61,218 nt of DNA from Acidisphaera sp. L21 (GTDB lineage: Bacteria; Pseudomonadota; Alphaproteobacteria; Acetobacterales; Acetobacteraceae). Where the stretch lies: NCBI RefSeq assembly GCF_009765685.1, contig NZ_LMUY01000015.1, positions 65,687 through 126,904 on the forward strand, given 5' to 3'. The notes beneath the pieces are model-generated. The model searched no databases. It had not been told where the DNA came from and was given only the letters and a program-made list of their open reading frames with translations. The translations under genes were made by a program, and so were the position numbers. Every line of letters begins with the position of its first letter. Within the stretch, counting starts at the first letter, position 1. Shown one piece after another: positions 45,991 to 53,841 of this stretch.

Positions 45991-46856
45991 CACTGGCGCA
46001 GCGCCTTATCCAGGGCACCGCGATCTTGACGGCGGCGGGGATCGAGGATCCTCGTCGTGAGGCCCGTCTGTTACTGGCTTATGCCGCCGGGCTGGACATG
46101 GCCGGGCTGCTCCGCTGCCTCACCGCGAATGTCCCGGTGCCGCTGTATGAACACATGTTGGAGCGCCGGGCCGCGCGGGAGCCGATTGCGTTCATCCTCG
46201 GCCGCCAGCCGTTCTGGAATTTCGAGGTCGCGGTCACCAACGACACGCTGATCCCCCGCGCCGACTCGGAAACTTTGATCGAGGCCGCGGTGATCGCTTT
46301 CCCGAAGCGGAAGGTCGCGCGGGTGCTGGATATGGGCACTGGCACCGGCTGCTTGCTGATTGCCGCCCTGGTGGAATTTCCCAACGCGACCGGCGTTGGC
46401 ATGGATCGCTCCGCAGATGCGACGGCGTTGGCGTGGTATAACGCGGAAACGGTGGGCGTGGCCGAACGCGCCGCGTTCTTCTGCGGCGACTGGGGCACTG
46501 CGCTGAACGGCAAGTTCGACCTGGTGCTGTCCAACCCGCCCTACATCGAAACCGCCGTCATCCCCGGCCTCATGCCCGAGGTCGCCCTCTACGAACCGGC
46601 CTCGGCCCTGGATGGCGGGGCCGATGGACTGGTTGCCTACCGGGCGATCATGGCGGGGTTGCCGGGCTTGTTAGCGCCAGGCGGCGTCGCCATACTAGAA
46701 CTCGGTCAGGGACAGGCACCTGCCGTGGCCGAACTGGCGACCGGTGCCGGGCTGGTGCCTGGGCCGCCGCATCGGGATCTTGGGGGCGTCGAGCGTGCCC
46801 TGCCAATTCGCCGCGGTGGGAAAAAAACGTTTGGCGAAGTGTGGCGCGGCCGGTAG
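45987..46856 (+). CDS. prmC: Release factor glutamine methyltransferase
   Basis: SAM-dependent N5-glutamine methyltransferase acting on the GGQ motif of release factors, 289 residues. The catalytic NPPY is in [17 protein letters not shown]. The SAM motif is [16 protein letters not shown]. An N-terminal helical domain binds the release factor. Its GTG start overlaps the prfA stop by four bases. Confidence 0.95.
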   Translation: MTLAQRLIQGTAILTAAGIEDPRREARLLLAYAAGLDMAGLLRCLTANVPVPLYEHMLERRAAREPIAFILGRQPFWNFEVAVTNDTLIPRADSETLIEAAVIAFPKRKVARVLDMGTGTGCLLIAALVEFPNATGVGMDRSADATALAWYNAETVGVAERAAFFCGDWGTALNGKFDLVLSNPPYIETAVIPGLMPEVALYEPASALDGGADGLVAYRAIMAGLPGLLAPGGVAILELGQGQAPAVAELATGAGLVPGPPHRDLGGVERALPIRRGGKKTFGEVWRGR

Positions 46857-47008
46857 GGTCCGTCAACGTGGTTGCGCCGTTGACCGGCCCAGGGTTCTGT
46901 CCTAGGGCGGCCGATGTGGAACTGGGTGCACTGGCCCATAACCCGACATTTTAAGACGCTGGCCGCCAGGCCCGACCCGAGATCGAAACTGGAAGAGCTG
47001 CAGACCGA

Positions 47009-47491
47009 ATGAATATGAAGCGTATGCGTGGCCGGAATAACCGTGGGCCCGGTGGTGGCGGCGGTGGCGGTGGTCCCCCTCGGCATCAAAGCGGCAATGT
47101 TCCGCTCAACCGCAATCATGTGTTCGATAGCAACGGCCCCGACATCCGGGTTCGTGGCACGGCACAGCAGCTTTTTGAGAAGTATCTGCAGCTCGGCCGC
47201 GATGCGACCAGCAGCGGTGACAGGGTGATGGCGGAGGGTTACTTCCAGCACGCCGAGCACTACTTCCGCATCATCAACGCCATCAACCAGGCGCAGCAGC
47301 AGAACCAGCCGAATCCGTCGCCGAACGGGCAGCCGGTCGCGCCGGTGCAGGCCCAGCATAACGGCCCCCGCCGGGATGAGCCCGAGGAGGATTCGGATGG
47401 CGACGACCAGCCGGATCTGGAACGCGAGCTCCGCGGGGAACAGCCCGAATCCCGCCCAATCCCGATCGCAGCAGCGCCCGGCGAGGAATAG
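47009..47491 (+). CDS. DUF4167 domain protein
   Basis: 160 residues. The N-terminal basic and Gly-rich start (MKRMRGRNNRGPGGGG) leads into the DUF4167 core: DIRVRGTAQQLFEKYLQLGR, then SSGDRVMAEGYFQHAEHYFR. The C-terminal tail is acidic and disordered. The family is alphaproteobacterial, typically located after prfA-prmC as here. RNA binding is suggested only by composition. Its 3' half overlaps the read-through end of the opposing Nudix gene. Confidence 0.88.
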   Translation: MNMKRMRGRNNRGPGGGGGGGGPPRHQSGNVPLNRNHVFDSNGPDIRVRGTAQQLFEKYLQLGRDATSSGDRVMAEGYFQHAEHYFRIINAINQAQQQNQPNPSPNGQPVAPVQAQHNGPRRDEPEEDSDGDDQPDLERELRGEQPESRPIPIAAAPGEE

Positions 47492-48287
47492 CCACTCCAA
47501 CAGCCCTTCCCAATCGCGGGGGAGGGCGATCGGCTATCGCGGCAGCAACTCCAGCCGCTGGAAACAGGTCGATCAGCACCATATTAACGTTGAACTTGAA
47601 GTCGTCGGTGTCGCGCACGCGATCGAAGACATCCTGAACTGGCCATAGCTCGAACCCGGCGACCTCCCCGTCAACCGGATAGGGTGTGAACGATTCCGGG
47701 ATCATCAGGTCATAGCAATACAGCCGGTCGCGGCGCAGGCCCTCCGGCCGGTCCATCGCGTAGCTGATGGTGGCGTGCTGGGTCGCCTCCGCCACAAGCC
47801 CGGCAGGCAGGCCGGCTTCTTCCTCCGCCTCCTTCACCAGTGTCTCCGCGGGGCTCAGCCCGGCTGGTACGCCGCCACCAACGATATGGTCCAGCTTGCC
47901 AGGGTCCAACTTCTTGTCCAGCGCCCGGCGTCCTATCCACACATGCAGCCCATCCGCCCGCTTGACCAATCCGTTCAGGTGCACCCCGACGGCCTGGATG
48001 CCCAGCACTGGCAACACCCCGCGGTCGATCGTGCCCAGCACCGGCCCGTCCGGAAACGCACGGACATCGAACGCCTCGTTCCGCCAGCGGTATAGCCCGG
48101 CGTGCAGCAGCGTGTCGGCGATGTCACGTAGGGCTGCCGGGTCCGCCTGGGTGCCGACGAGTGCGGCCACTTCCGGCGTAACCCAGCCCGCAGGTTGGCC
48201 GGCAATGTAGAACTCTGTGCGCCGCCCGGGCAGGTTGGCATTGTTACAATGGTCGATGTGCCGCTGGAAGCTTGGGGGTAGAGCCAT
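47283..48287 (-). CDS. Nudix hydrolase with N-terminal DUF4743 domain, frameshifted at the 3' end
   Basis: The first ~240 residues match the DUF4743-Nudix group (thiamine pyrophosphokinase-associated type): the N-terminal domain runs from MALPPSFQRHIDHCNN, and the Nudix box is in GGGVPAGLSPAETLVKEAEE followed by EAGLP. After VLIDLF the frame continues for about 84 more residues into the antisense of the DUF4167 gene. Removing one base near 47562-47564 restores a normal end, QRLELLPR, with a stop at 47534-47536. This is either a real frameshift or a sequence error. Divergent from the ABC exporter. Confidence 0.78.
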   Translation of the reverse strand: MALPPSFQRHIDHCNNANLPGRRTEFYIAGQPAGWVTPEVAALVGTQADPAALRDIADTLLHAGLYRWRNEAFDVRAFPDGPVLGTIDRGVLPVLGIQAVGVHLNGLVKRADGLHVWIGRRALDKKLDPGKLDHIVGGGVPAGLSPAETLVKEAEEEAGLPAGLVAEATQHATISYAMDRPEGLRRDRLYCYDLMIPESFTPYPVDGEVAGFELWPVQDVFDRVRDTDDFKFNVNMVLIDLFPAAGVAAAIADRPPPRLGRAVGVAIPRRALLRSGLGGIRAVPRGARVPDPAGRRHPNPPRAHPGGGRYAGPAPARPAARSATDSAGSAAAPG

Positions 48288-48358
48288 TTGGCACCTGTAT
48301 CCCAGCCGGCGGCGATGGTCACGTGCCATGCCTTTGCAGCGGGGCCTTGGACTGCCAC

Positions 48359-50242
48359 ATGAGCGCCATGTCCCGTCGCGCTCTGAACTTGCCCGCCCCC
48401 AACCGATCCACCTGGGCGACAATTCGCTCGCTGCTGCCGTATCTGTGGCCACGGGGGGACCGCAACGCCCATGCCCGGGTGCTGTTGGCGGCCCTTTGCC
48501 TGGTGCTAGCGAAGGTCGCGACCGTCTACATTCCGCTGGTATACAGCCGCGCGGTCGACGCGCTGTCCCCCGCTCACAACCCGGCCACCGTGCCGCTGGC
48601 GTTGATCCTGGGCTACGGCCTGCTGCGCGTCGCCTCCGCCGCGTTTGGGGAGTTGCGGGACGCCGTGTTCGCGGCCGTCCAGCAACGCACCACACGGCAC
48701 GTGGCGCTCGACACCTTCCGCCACATGCACGGCCTGTCCTTGCGCTTCCATCTGGACCGCCAAACTGGCGGCGTCTCCCGCGCGATCGAGCGTGGGGTTG
48801 CCGGCATCCAGCAAGTCCTGCGCCTGGCCGTCTTCAACCTGCTGCCCACCTTGTTCGAGGTCGTGCTCGTCACCGGCACCATCTGGTACCTGTTCGACTG
48901 GCGCTATGCCGCCGTCACCTTCGGCGCAGTCGCCAGCTACATCGGCTTCACCGTCGTTTTCACCACCTGGCGGGTGAAATACCGCCGCCTGATGAACGAG
49001 GTGGATAGCGAGGCCAACACCAAGGCCCTGGACAGCCTGCTGAACTACGAAACCGTCAAATACTTCGGCAACGAGGCGCACGAGGCCGCCCGCTACGACA
49101 ACGCGCTGGCCCGCTACGAAACCGCTGCCGTCCGCACCCAGGTGACACTGAACATGTTGAACATCGGCCAGGCCTTCATCATCGCCGCCGGGTTGGCGAT
49201 CATCATGCTGATGGCTGCCCGCGGCGTCGTTGACGGCAGCATGACCGTCGGCAAGTTCGTGCTGGTGAACACGTACCTGATGCAGCTCTATCAGCCGCTG
49301 AACTTCCTGGGCTTCGTCTATTCCTCCATCAAGCAGGGGGTCGTCGACATGGAGCAGATGTTCCGCCTGCTGACCGTCGACCAGGAAGTCGCCGACGCAC
49401 CCGGCGCCGAAACCCTTCCACCCCGCACCCCTGGCCAAACCGTCGGCGCCGTTTCGTTCGAGAACGTGCGGTTCGGCTATCGCCCCGACCGGGAAATCCT
49501 GCACGGTGTCAGCTTCAGCGTGCCCCCCGGCACCAAGCTCGCCATCGTCGGCCCGACCGGCGCGGGCAAAAGCACCATCAGCCGCCTCCTGTTCCGCTTC
49601 TACGACGTCACTGGCGGCCGGGTGCTGGTGGATGGCCGCGATATCCGCGACATCACCCAGGAAAGCCTGCGCGCCGCCATCGGCGTGGTTCCGCAGGACA
49701 CCGTGCTGTTCAACGACACCATCCGCTACAACATCGCCTACGGCCGGGTCGGCGCCACCCAGGCGGACGTCGAACACGCCGCCCGCCAGGCGCAGGTCCA
49801 CGACTTCGTCCTTCGCCTGCCGGACGGCTACGACACCATCGTCGGCGAACGCGGCCTCAAACTCTCCGGCGGCGAGAAGCAGCGCGTGGCCATCGCCCGC
49901 ACCATCCTGAAAGACCCGCGCATCCTCATCCTCGACGAGGCCACCAGCGCGCTCGACACCCGAACCGAGGTGGATATCGGCACCGCCCTGCGCAACGCCG
50001 CCGCCAACCGCACCAGCATCGTGATCGCCCATCGTCTTTCGACCGTCGTCGATGCCGACGAGATCATCGTGTTGTCCGACGGCCGCGTCGCCGAGCGTGG
50101 AACGCACGCAGCCCTCCTCGCGGCAGGTGGCGTCTACGCCGGAATGTGGCAATTGCAGGCGGAGGAGAACGAGGCCGAGTCGCGCGGCGAACCTTTCGGT
50201 CCGGCACCGCATCCCATCCCCGCCGATCCCCTGCGGGTTTAA
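48359..50242 (+). CDS. Atm1-type ABC exporter (ABCB7/HMT1 family)
   Basis: Half-transporter of 627 residues: six membrane helices and a nucleotide-binding domain. The segment NTKALDSLLNYETVKYFGNE is diagnostic for the Atm1/ABCB7 group, which exports glutathione-linked sulfur or metal conjugates. Walker A is GPTGAGKST, the signature is LSGGEKQRVAIAR, and Walker B is ILILDEATSALD. The ATG at 48359 (MSAMSRR) is chosen; 48368 is an alternative. Confidence 0.92.
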   Translation: MSAMSRRALNLPAPNRSTWATIRSLLPYLWPRGDRNAHARVLLAALCLVLAKVATVYIPLVYSRAVDALSPAHNPATVPLALILGYGLLRVASAAFGELRDAVFAAVQQRTTRHVALDTFRHMHGLSLRFHLDRQTGGVSRAIERGVAGIQQVLRLAVFNLLPTLFEVVLVTGTIWYLFDWRYAAVTFGAVASYIGFTVVFTTWRVKYRRLMNEVDSEANTKALDSLLNYETVKYFGNEAHEAARYDNALARYETAAVRTQVTLNMLNIGQAFIIAAGLAIIMLMAARGVVDGSMTVGKFVLVNTYLMQLYQPLNFLGFVYSSIKQGVVDMEQMFRLLTVDQEVADAPGAETLPPRTPGQTVGAVSFENVRFGYRPDREILHGVSFSVPPGTKLAIVGPTGAGKSTISRLLFRFYDVTGGRVLVDGRDIRDITQESLRAAIGVVPQDTVLFNDTIRYNIAYGRVGATQADVEHAARQAQVHDFVLRLPDGYDTIVGERGLKLSGGEKQRVAIARTILKDPRILILDEATSALDTRTEVDIGTALRNAAANRTSIVIAHRLSTVVDADEIIVLSDGRVAERGTHAALLAAGGVYAGMWQLQAEENEAESRGEPFGPAPHPIPADPLRV

Positions 50243-50287
50243 TTCCAACCGGTTTGCGTCCATCTGTCGCACCGAAGGAGAGCAGAT

Positions 50288-50545
50288 ATGACCATGGCAC
50301 CCGATGACGGCGCCCCCTCCGACCTCAGCCACGCCGGCGCGATCGTCGACAAGGCGATCGAATACATGGTCGGGCAGAACATCAGTTCGCTATCGATCGC
50401 TTCCGCGCTGCTGGGCGGCTCGCTGGGCCTGCTCACCCGATCGCTCTCGGACGAAGCCGTGGTGCAGATCCTGACCAACGCGATCGGCAGCGTGCAATCC
50501 GGCGAGATGCGCGGCTTGCGGGAAGCGGACGTGCCCCGCAACTAG
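50288..50545 (+). CDS. Small conserved-looking protein of unknown function
   Basis: 85 residues preceded by a strong AAGGAG site. The middle (SSLSIASALLGGSLGLLTRS) is hydrophobic enough for a membrane-associated helix, followed by LSDEAVVQILTNAIGSVQSG. No known family is recognised. It follows the Atm1-type exporter by 45 bases and may share its transcript. Its TAG stop lies at the edge of an intergenic repeat element. Confidence 0.62.
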   Translation: MTMAPDDGAPSDLSHAGAIVDKAIEYMVGQNISSLSIASALLGGSLGLLTRSLSDEAVVQILTNAIGSVQSGEMRGLREADVPRN

Positions 50546-50605
50546 AGCATCTTCCGCACAATGGGAACCATCGGGCGGATAAAAATGCTCGCCAAAACAG
50601 CGAGC
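50545..50605. repeat. Intergenic palindromic repeat-like element
   Basis: Outer arms GAGCAT (50545-50550) and ATGCTC (50585-50590) with inner CCGC / GCGG pairing form an imperfect hairpin. A second hairpin GCTCGC-CAAAACA-GCGAGC (50587-50605) follows at once. It resembles the GAGCAT...ATGCTC mosaic elements common in alphaproteobacterial intergenic DNA. Only one copy was seen in this window. Confidence 0.5.
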
Positions 50606-50644
50606 TAGAGCAAAGTTCGTGCATCTTTCACCGCGAATTTTGCC

Positions 50645-50812
50645 CTAATCCAGCTGCGGTTCGTCTGGCGCGGGCTTCGGCTCTGCAACGTTGCGCTGCT
50701 GGTCCTTGCGGCGGCGCAGGTTGGCGCGCAGGGCAGCCGCCTCACGCTCCCGTCGCGCGGCCAACTCGGCCTCGGCCCTGGAGGTGAAATGCGGCTTTGG
50801 ACCGTCCGTCAT
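50645..50812 (-). CDS. 55-residue basic/acidic helical protein, third gene of the dnaJ-cbpM operon
   Basis: A short frame of 55 codons whose ATG overlaps the cbpM stop by four bases (ATGA). The sequence is strongly helical and charged: TSRAEAELAARREREAAALR, then ANLRRRKDQQRN and an acidic proline-rich tail ending in EPQLD. Coupling and composition support it as a real gene. Similar short proteins occur in related genomes from memory; the function is unknown. Confidence 0.6.
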   Translation of the reverse strand: MTDGPKPHFTSRAEAELAARREREAAALRANLRRRKDQQRNVAEPKPAPDEPQLD

Positions 50813-51126
50813 GGTGGCAGGGCGCGCAACACCGCCTCCCGCGCCTCCGCCGGCACTGCCTCCAACGCCCCGCGCAGCGCAAGCATCTGCCGGCGTGCGT
50901 CGTAAAGCTGGTCCAGCAGCGACAGCACGATGGGCAGCGCGTCCTCCGCCAAATCCATGTCGTCATGCAATTCCACCAGCAATCGCACCCGGGCGACGTC
51001 GATCTCGCGGAACAGCCAGCCCGCCGGGCCTTGCTCCGGCTGCACCCAAGCCAGCGCCACCCAGCGGGTCACATCCTCGACCCGCACCCCGCGCACATGG
51101 CGGGGCAGCATTTCCAGCGTGATCAC
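50809..51126 (-). CDS. cbpM: CbpM-like chaperone modulator (MerR-type fold)
   Basis: 105 residues. WVQPEQGPAGWLFREIDVAR and VRLLVELHDDMDLAEDALPI, then VLSLLDQLYDARRQML match CbpM, which binds the J domain of CbpA/DnaJ proteins and inhibits them. It starts at a GTG overlapping the dnaJ-like stop (GTGA), so the partner pair is translationally coupled. Confidence 0.85.
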   Translation of the reverse strand: MITLEMLPRHVRGVRVEDVTRWVALAWVQPEQGPAGWLFREIDVARVRLLVELHDDMDLAEDALPIVLSLLDQLYDARRQMLALRGALEAVPAEAREAVLRALPP

Positions 51127-52022
51127 GACGCCTCCGTCATGCCTTCTCGTGGGTTCGTTTCGGTGGCTGGTGCCCACTCGCGCAGAAACGACTCCAGCGC
51201 ATCGTCGGTATCGGGCAGCACCACCGTCAGCGTCACCAATTGGTCGCCGGCTGGGCGACTGCCCAGCGCCGGCACGCCACGGCCACGCAGCCGCAGGATC
51301 TTGCCCGTGTCGGACCGCCCCGGGATCGTCATCGCCACCGACCCGGTGACCGTCGGGATCGTCACCCGGGCCCCCAGCACAGCCTCCTTCAGCGTCACCG
51401 GCAGGTCCAGATGGATGTCGTTTCCGTCTCGCCGGAAGAAGCGGTGCGGCAGAACCGTCACGGTGATCAGTGCGTCTCCCGCCGGGCCGCTATTGGCGCC
51501 TTCGGACCCCTGGCCACGCAGGCGCAAGGTTTGTCCGCTCTCCATCCCCGCGGGCACCCGCACGTCCAGCGTGCGCCCATCCGGCAGCGACAGCCGCTGC
51601 TGCGTCCCGGTGATGGCGTCGGTGAAATCCACGCTCAGCGTATACGCGGCATCCCGACCACGCATCGGCCGGTTCTCACGCTCGAACGACTGGGAAAACA
51701 GGTCGGAGAAGATGTCTCCCATGCCGGCTTGCCCGCCGCCATAATGCCGCCCGCCGGCTGCATCGGCATACGAGCGATAGCTCGCACGCTCCGGACGCGG
51801 GTCCCCGGCGGCGTCGATCTCGCCGCGGTCGAACCGGGCGCGCTTCTCCGGGTCCGACAGCAGGTCGTTCGCCGACGACACGGCCTTGAACGTGTCCTCG
51901 GCCACCTTGTTGCCGGGGTTGAGGTCGGGGTGGTGCTTCTTGGCCAGCTTGCGGTAGGCGCGGCGGATATCATCCGCCGACGCGTCCTTGGCAACGCCGA
52001 GTGTCTGGTATGGATCGGTCAT
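51123..52022 (-). CDS. cbpA: DnaJ/CbpA-type co-chaperone
   Basis: About 299 residues. The J domain starts at MTDPYQTLGVAKDASADDIR and has the HPD motif in KKHHPDLNPGN. A Gly-rich linker follows, then two C-terminal substrate domains (LPDGRTLDVRVPAGMESGQT; FRRDGNDIHLDLPVTLKEAV). There is no zinc-finger region, which marks CbpA rather than DnaJ. The ATG at 52022 fits the J-domain start; an in-frame ATG at 52052 is possible. Confidence 0.9.
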   Translation of the reverse strand: MTDPYQTLGVAKDASADDIRRAYRKLAKKHHPDLNPGNKVAEDTFKAVSSANDLLSDPEKRARFDRGEIDAAGDPRPERASYRSYADAAGGRHYGGGQAGMGDIFSDLFSQSFERENRPMRGRDAAYTLSVDFTDAITGTQQRLSLPDGRTLDVRVPAGMESGQTLRLRGQGSEGANSGPAGDALITVTVLPHRFFRRDGNDIHLDLPVTLKEAVLGARVTIPTVTGSVAMTIPGRSDTGKILRLRGRGVPALGSRPAGDQLVTLTVVLPDTDDALESFLREWAPATETNPREGMTEAS

Positions 52023-52086
52023 TCGTGTCCGCGAGTCATGCTGATCTGACATGGGCTGCAACGCTGTCCGGATCAACCGTTTCGAT

Positions 52087-52944
52087 CTACGCCGTCTGGC
52101 AAACCGGGCACCAATACAGCTGCCGCCCGGCCATCGCCTCGGCTCGCACGGGGTTGCCACAGATCCGGCAGGGCTCGCCCTCCCGATGCGCCACGTAGCT
52201 GCGGGCGTCCTTGCGCATGCGCTTGCCGACCACCGGCGTGCCCGGCGGCCGGTCCTTCGGCCGGGTCGTGATGATGGCGCCATCGCGCACGCCGTCCCGC
52301 AGCAGTGCCCGCGTGTCGCGCCACAACGCGTCCCATTGTGGCCGGGTCAACTCGCGCCCCGGCTTGTGCGGCTCGATCCGTGCCCGGAACAGCAACTCCG
52401 CGCGGTAGATGTTGCCGATGCCGGCGATGCAATCCTGCCGCATCAGCAATTGCCCGATCGCGGTGCGGGAGGCGTGGATCATCTCCCACGCCCGCGCCGG
52501 CTTGGCATCCGGCCGCAGCGGGTCGGGCCCCAATTCGCTGGTCGCCGCCGCCTTGCCCGCATCGGACAACAGCTCGCAAGCGGTCGGCCCGCTGAGGTCC
52601 GCGGTGTGCGTCGCCGTGCTCAACCGCAGCCGAACCGCGCCACGCGGCGCTGGCGGCCCATCCTCGTCGGCCGCCGCCCGGCCGCGCCGGCCGATCCCCT
52701 CCAGTCCCGACCCGGCGAACCGCCAATTGCCGTACAGCCCCAAATGCACCCGCAGCCACACCGGCCCGGCGAAGCGCAGGAACATCTGCTTGCCCCAGGC
52801 CTCCGCATGGTCCAGCCGCAACCCGTCCAACGTGGCCGCGCCATCGGCAAACCGCCCCTGCGGACTGCTGGCATGCACAATGTGGCCCACGAATGCGGCA
52901 GTGAACGCGTTGGCCAGGCGGTGAACAGTATGACCCTCGGGCGA
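52087..52944 (-). CDS. Fpg/Nei-family DNA glycosylase with a missing canonical start codon
   Basis: Formamidopyrimidine/endonuclease VIII-type base-excision enzyme. The helix-two-turn-helix region is QDCIAGIGNIYRAELLFRAR, and the C-terminal zinc finger has CRICGNPVRAEA and YWCPVCQT. The catalytic N-terminus is present in frame as PEGHTVHRLANAFTAAFVGH, but the codon before the proline (52942-52944) is TCG, not ATG. AAGGAG lies seven bases upstream of it, at the correct distance for a start there. The first usual start codon is a GTG at 52890, which would omit the catalytic proline and glutamate. Non-standard initiation, mutation or sequence error are all possible. Confidence 0.82.
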   Translation of the reverse strand, partial: SPEGHTVHRLANAFTAAFVGHIVHASSPQGRFADGAATLDGLRLDHAEAWGKQMFLRFAGPVWLRVHLGLYGNWRFAGSGLEGIGRRGRAAADEDGPPAPRGAVRLRLSTATHTADLSGPTACELLSDAGKAAATSELGPDPLRPDAKPARAWEMIHASRTAIGQLLMRQDCIAGIGNIYRAELLFRARIEPHKPGRELTRPQWDALWRDTRALLRDGVRDGAIITTRPKDRPPGTPVVGKRMRKDARSYVAHREGEPCRICGNPVRAEAMAGRQLYWCPVCQTA

Positions 52945-53022
52945 GACACGGCTCCTTCGATCGGCAATGTCACCGATCTGGTGCGGTATTCCGAAACGGC
53001 GACACCAAAGCGCATGCGTTGC

Positions 53023-53769
53023 TCAACTCGGGTGTTCCCGTGCCGGCGACGCTCGGGCGCGGGAATCGGAATCTCGCAATGAATCTTCATCTCGCACTGC
53101 ACCGTTCCGCCCCGCACCACCCTGCGGCTTCGCCATGGGAGGGATCGCGTCCTTGCCACCCATCTCTGACACCATGCGGCCGGGATCCACACCGAGGCCG
53201 CGGCAGATGTCACGGATCACATCCTCGGTGCACCGGCCCTCGATATCCCGGCCCTCTATATCATCGAGCGTATCGATCGAATCCAGTCGTTCCGCCAGCG
53301 CGCGGATGAGGCGCGGGGCATCATCGCTATCGGCGTTCCGCGCAATGGCATCGCGCACACCGCGCTCGATCTGGCGCCGGGCCATGGCATGGCGGTCATC
53401 CGAGCACCTCGGCCGAGCCCAACCGCGATCCAGTCGCTCGGCCAGCAACACCGTTCGGCGAACGGCACGCGATACCTGGGAGAACGCCGCCGCCACGATC
53501 TCGGTCCGCCCGGCGACGTCCCGTAGGGCCTCCCCCGCAGCAACGGCCGCCCGGTCTGCCTCGATCGCCTGGGCAAGTGAGGTGGCGACGGGTGAAACAC
53601 CCTCCGCCACCATCCCCGCCGCATCCGCCAGGGCGATCTCGGACTTGGCTATCCGCCCAATCAGGCGGGCGACGTCCATCCCGATCTCCACCAATTCACC
53701 CAACGCGTTGCGAAACGGCGCGGGCGCGCAGGCGGTCTCATCGGGGCGGGAAGGGAGGCGCTGCATCAT
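53023..53769 (-). CDS. Hypothetical helical protein
   Basis: 248 residues, mainly alpha-helical and Ala/Arg/Glu-rich. The C-terminal part has RCTEDVIRDICRGLGVDPGR, reminiscent of short motifs in other alphaproteobacterial hypothetical proteins, and then a charged tail. No catalytic motif, signal peptide or membrane helix was seen. Coding is supported by length, stop-free frame and base composition only; an overlapping opposite frame is also open, so strand choice is moderately sure. Confidence 0.55.
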   Translation of the reverse strand: MMQRLPSRPDETACAPAPFRNALGELVEIGMDVARLIGRIAKSEIALADAAGMVAEGVSPVATSLAQAIEADRAAVAAGEALRDVAGRTEIVAAAFSQVSRAVRRTVLLAERLDRGWARPRCSDDRHAMARRQIERGVRDAIARNADSDDAPRLIRALAERLDSIDTLDDIEGRDIEGRCTEDVIRDICRGLGVDPGRMVSEMGGKDAIPPMAKPQGGAGRNGAVRDEDSLRDSDSRARASPAREHPS

Positions 53770-53841
53770 TCAAGCCAGAGACCACACGGCTAGTCCGAGT
53801 TTCAAGCATCGCCCACCCCCAGCCCCACCGAAGCGTCCCGC

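Noticed and set aside
48506-50332. 608-codon minus-strand frame opposite the Atm1-type exporter
   Set aside because: Gly/Asp/His-rich antisense of a complete ABC transporter with Walker motifs on the plus strand.
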